Positions 36,595 to 38,117 of a stretch of DNA of 38,117 nucleotides are shown piece after piece. The stretch is from Mucilaginibacter sp. Lineage in GTDB: Bacteria; Bacteroidota; Bacteroidia; Sphingobacteriales; Sphingobacteriaceae. The notes under the pieces were generated by a model, which worked only from the letters and a program-made list of their open reading frames with translations, did not search any database and was not told the DNA's origin. How positions within the stretch are numbered: position 1 is the first letter of the stretch; every line of letters starts with the position of its first letter. The stretch lies in the NCBI RefSeq assembly GCF_028288105.1, contig NZ_JAQBOI010000083.1, positions 1 to 38,117 on the forward strand. The letters are read 5' to 3'. A program made the translations under genes and the position numbers.

Positions 36595-38022
36595 ATGAGC
36601 AATACAACAGATAAATATGCTTTCGGCATGATAGGCTTAGGCGTTATGGGCCGCAGCCTACTATTAAACATGGCCGACCATGGTTACGCAGTAGCAGGGC
36701 ATGATAAGGATGCCGCTAAAGTAGCATCGTTAAATGAAGAAGGCGGCCAATTAGCCGTTAAGGGCTTTGGCGATGTAAAGGAATTTATACAGAGCCTTAC
36801 CACGCCACGTGCTATTATGATGCTGGTACCTGCGGGTAAAATTGTAGACGCGGTTATTGAGGAGCTTACCCCCTTACTGGAAAAAGGCGATATTTTAATT
36901 GATGGCGGTAACTCGCACTTTACAGATACCAACCGCCGTGTAGAGGAGCTGGAGGCTAAAGGCCTGCATTTCTTCGGTATGGGTGTATCTGGTGGCGAAG
37001 AAGGTGCACGCCGCGGCCCAAGCATGATGCCGGGTGGAGATAAAGATGCCTATAACGTAATGAAGCCCATATTTGAGGCCATTGCAGCGAAGGTAGACGG
37101 CGCGCCTTGCGTAACCTATATTGGCCCTGGTGCATCTGGCCACTTTGTGAAGATGGTGCATAACGGTATCGAGTATGGTATAATGCAATTATTAGCAGAA
37201 ACCTACGAGATAATGAAGAAAGGCTTAAAGCTGGATAACGATGCTATTGGTAAAATATTTACCGACTGGAACAACGGCCGCCTGCAATCATTCCTGTTGG
37301 ATATCACCAAAGATATATTCAAGTTTAAGGCGCCGGGAACAGACCACCTGCTTTTAGATGACATTAAAGATGAAGCACGTGCAAAAGGTACCGGTAAATG
37401 GACCTCGCAAAGCGCTATGGACCTGCAGGCACCTATCCCAACGGTAGATACCGCGGTTGCCATGCGCGATCTTTCTAAATACAAAGCTTTACGTACAAAA
37501 GCTGCCGCTATATACAGCACTAATGACAACCAAACTATTGAAGGTAATATAGATGAGCTGCTTACCGCTTTAGAGCAGGCGTTCTATTTCACCATGATCA
37601 TTAGCTATGCACAAGGCATGCACATGTTGTCTAAAGCTTCAGAAGAATATAAATACGAACTGAAACTTGACGAGATCGCCAAGATCTGGAGGGGAGGATG
37701 TATCATCCGTTCTAAATTCCTGGAAAATATTTATGGGGCTTACGGTAAAGACAAAGGCTTGGAACATTTACTGTTAGACAGCGATGTTGCCGCTTTGGTT
37801 AAAGGAACGCTTCCAGGTATCCGTAAAATAGTTTCATCGGCAGTTAATGCGGGTATCGCGGCACCAGCTTATGCAGCGTCGTTAGAGTATTTTGATGCTT
37901 TCCGCAGCGAACGCATGCCATCAAACTTAACACAGGCGCAACGCGACTACTTTGGCGCGCACACCTACGAATTGATTGGCAAAGAAGGGACGTTCCACAC
38001 ACAGTGGGCGCCACAAGACTAA
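36595..38022 (+). CDS. gnd: 6-phosphogluconate dehydrogenase, decarboxylating
   Basis: FGMIGLGVMGRSLLLNMADHGYAVAGHD; GMGVSGGEEGARRGPSMMPGG; GHFVKMVHNGIEYGIMQLLAE; GRLQSFLLDIT. Confidence 0.98.
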   Translation: MSNTTDKYAFGMIGLGVMGRSLLLNMADHGYAVAGHDKDAAKVASLNEEGGQLAVKGFGDVKEFIQSLTTPRAIMMLVPAGKIVDAVIEELTPLLEKGDILIDGGNSHFTDTNRRVEELEAKGLHFFGMGVSGGEEGARRGPSMMPGGDKDAYNVMKPIFEAIAAKVDGAPCVTYIGPGASGHFVKMVHNGIEYGIMQLLAETYEIMKKGLKLDNDAIGKIFTDWNNGRLQSFLLDITKDIFKFKAPGTDHLLLDDIKDEARAKGTGKWTSQSAMDLQAPIPTVDTAVAMRDLSKYKALRTKAAAIYSTNDNQTIEGNIDELLTALEQAFYFTMIISYAQGMHMLSKASEEYKYELKLDEIAKIWRGGCIIRSKFLENIYGAYGKDKGLEHLLLDSDVAALVKGTLPGIRKIVSSAVNAGIAAPAYAASLEYFDAFRSERMPSNLTQAQRDYFGAHTYELIGKEGTFHTQWAPQD

Positions 38023-38049
38023 ATCCGATACACATCATAAATTATTATC

Positions 38050-38117
38050 ATGAGTAGTAGCAGCACAACATCAGAACCAACCATATTCATCATATTTGGC
38101 GGTACCGGGGATCTAAA
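38050..38117 (+). CDS. zwf: Glucose-6-phosphate dehydrogenase, N-terminus (truncated by window edge)
   Basis: ATG at 38050: MSSSSTTSEPTIFIIFGGTGDLK; the GGTGDLxxR Rossmann motif fits Zwf, supported by adjacency to gnd. Confidence 0.85.
   Translation, partial: MSSSSTTSEPTIFIIFGGTGDL

Overview
This window looks like chromosome of a Bacteroidetes bacterium (Sphingobacteriaceae-like; Mucilaginibacter or Pedobacter relatives would fit). The evidence is Bacteroidetes-type TAnnTTTG -7 promoter elements, the gene families (DUF4270, DUF3857, DUF4349, DUF3472, DUF4920), many CAZymes, and abundant intergenic palindromic repeats. It starts inside glmS (minus strand) and ends just inside zwf (plus strand). 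Main content: glmS / DUF4270 / GT5-like block divergent from panC-panD-TonB-like; carB; an ACP-like membrane protein; an esterase/GH3 pair; a zinc-ribbon orphan, VOC and a frameshifted DUF1801 gene; DUF3857/transglutaminase-like; DUF3472; GH42-like; CBS; PdeM; MazG-like; DUF4349; comB; gcvT; GT4; rnhB; DUF4920; GH78; and a pentose-phosphate cluster (ROK/PPGK-like kinase, tkt, rpiA, tal, HAD, gnd, zwf). I saw no tRNA, rRNA, CRISPR array, phage or complete transposon, and no clear multi-gene defence system. The best leads are: mutually exclusive hairpins in the carB leader; a hairpin joining the panD stop to the next start codon; a degenerate ACP-like membrane protein; a KxGG-less half-size GT5 protein beside panC; an orphan methyltransferase-type zinc ribbon; a frameshifted DUF1801 gene; and at least seven distinct intergenic palindromic elements. 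All family calls are by eye from protein motifs; no searches were run.
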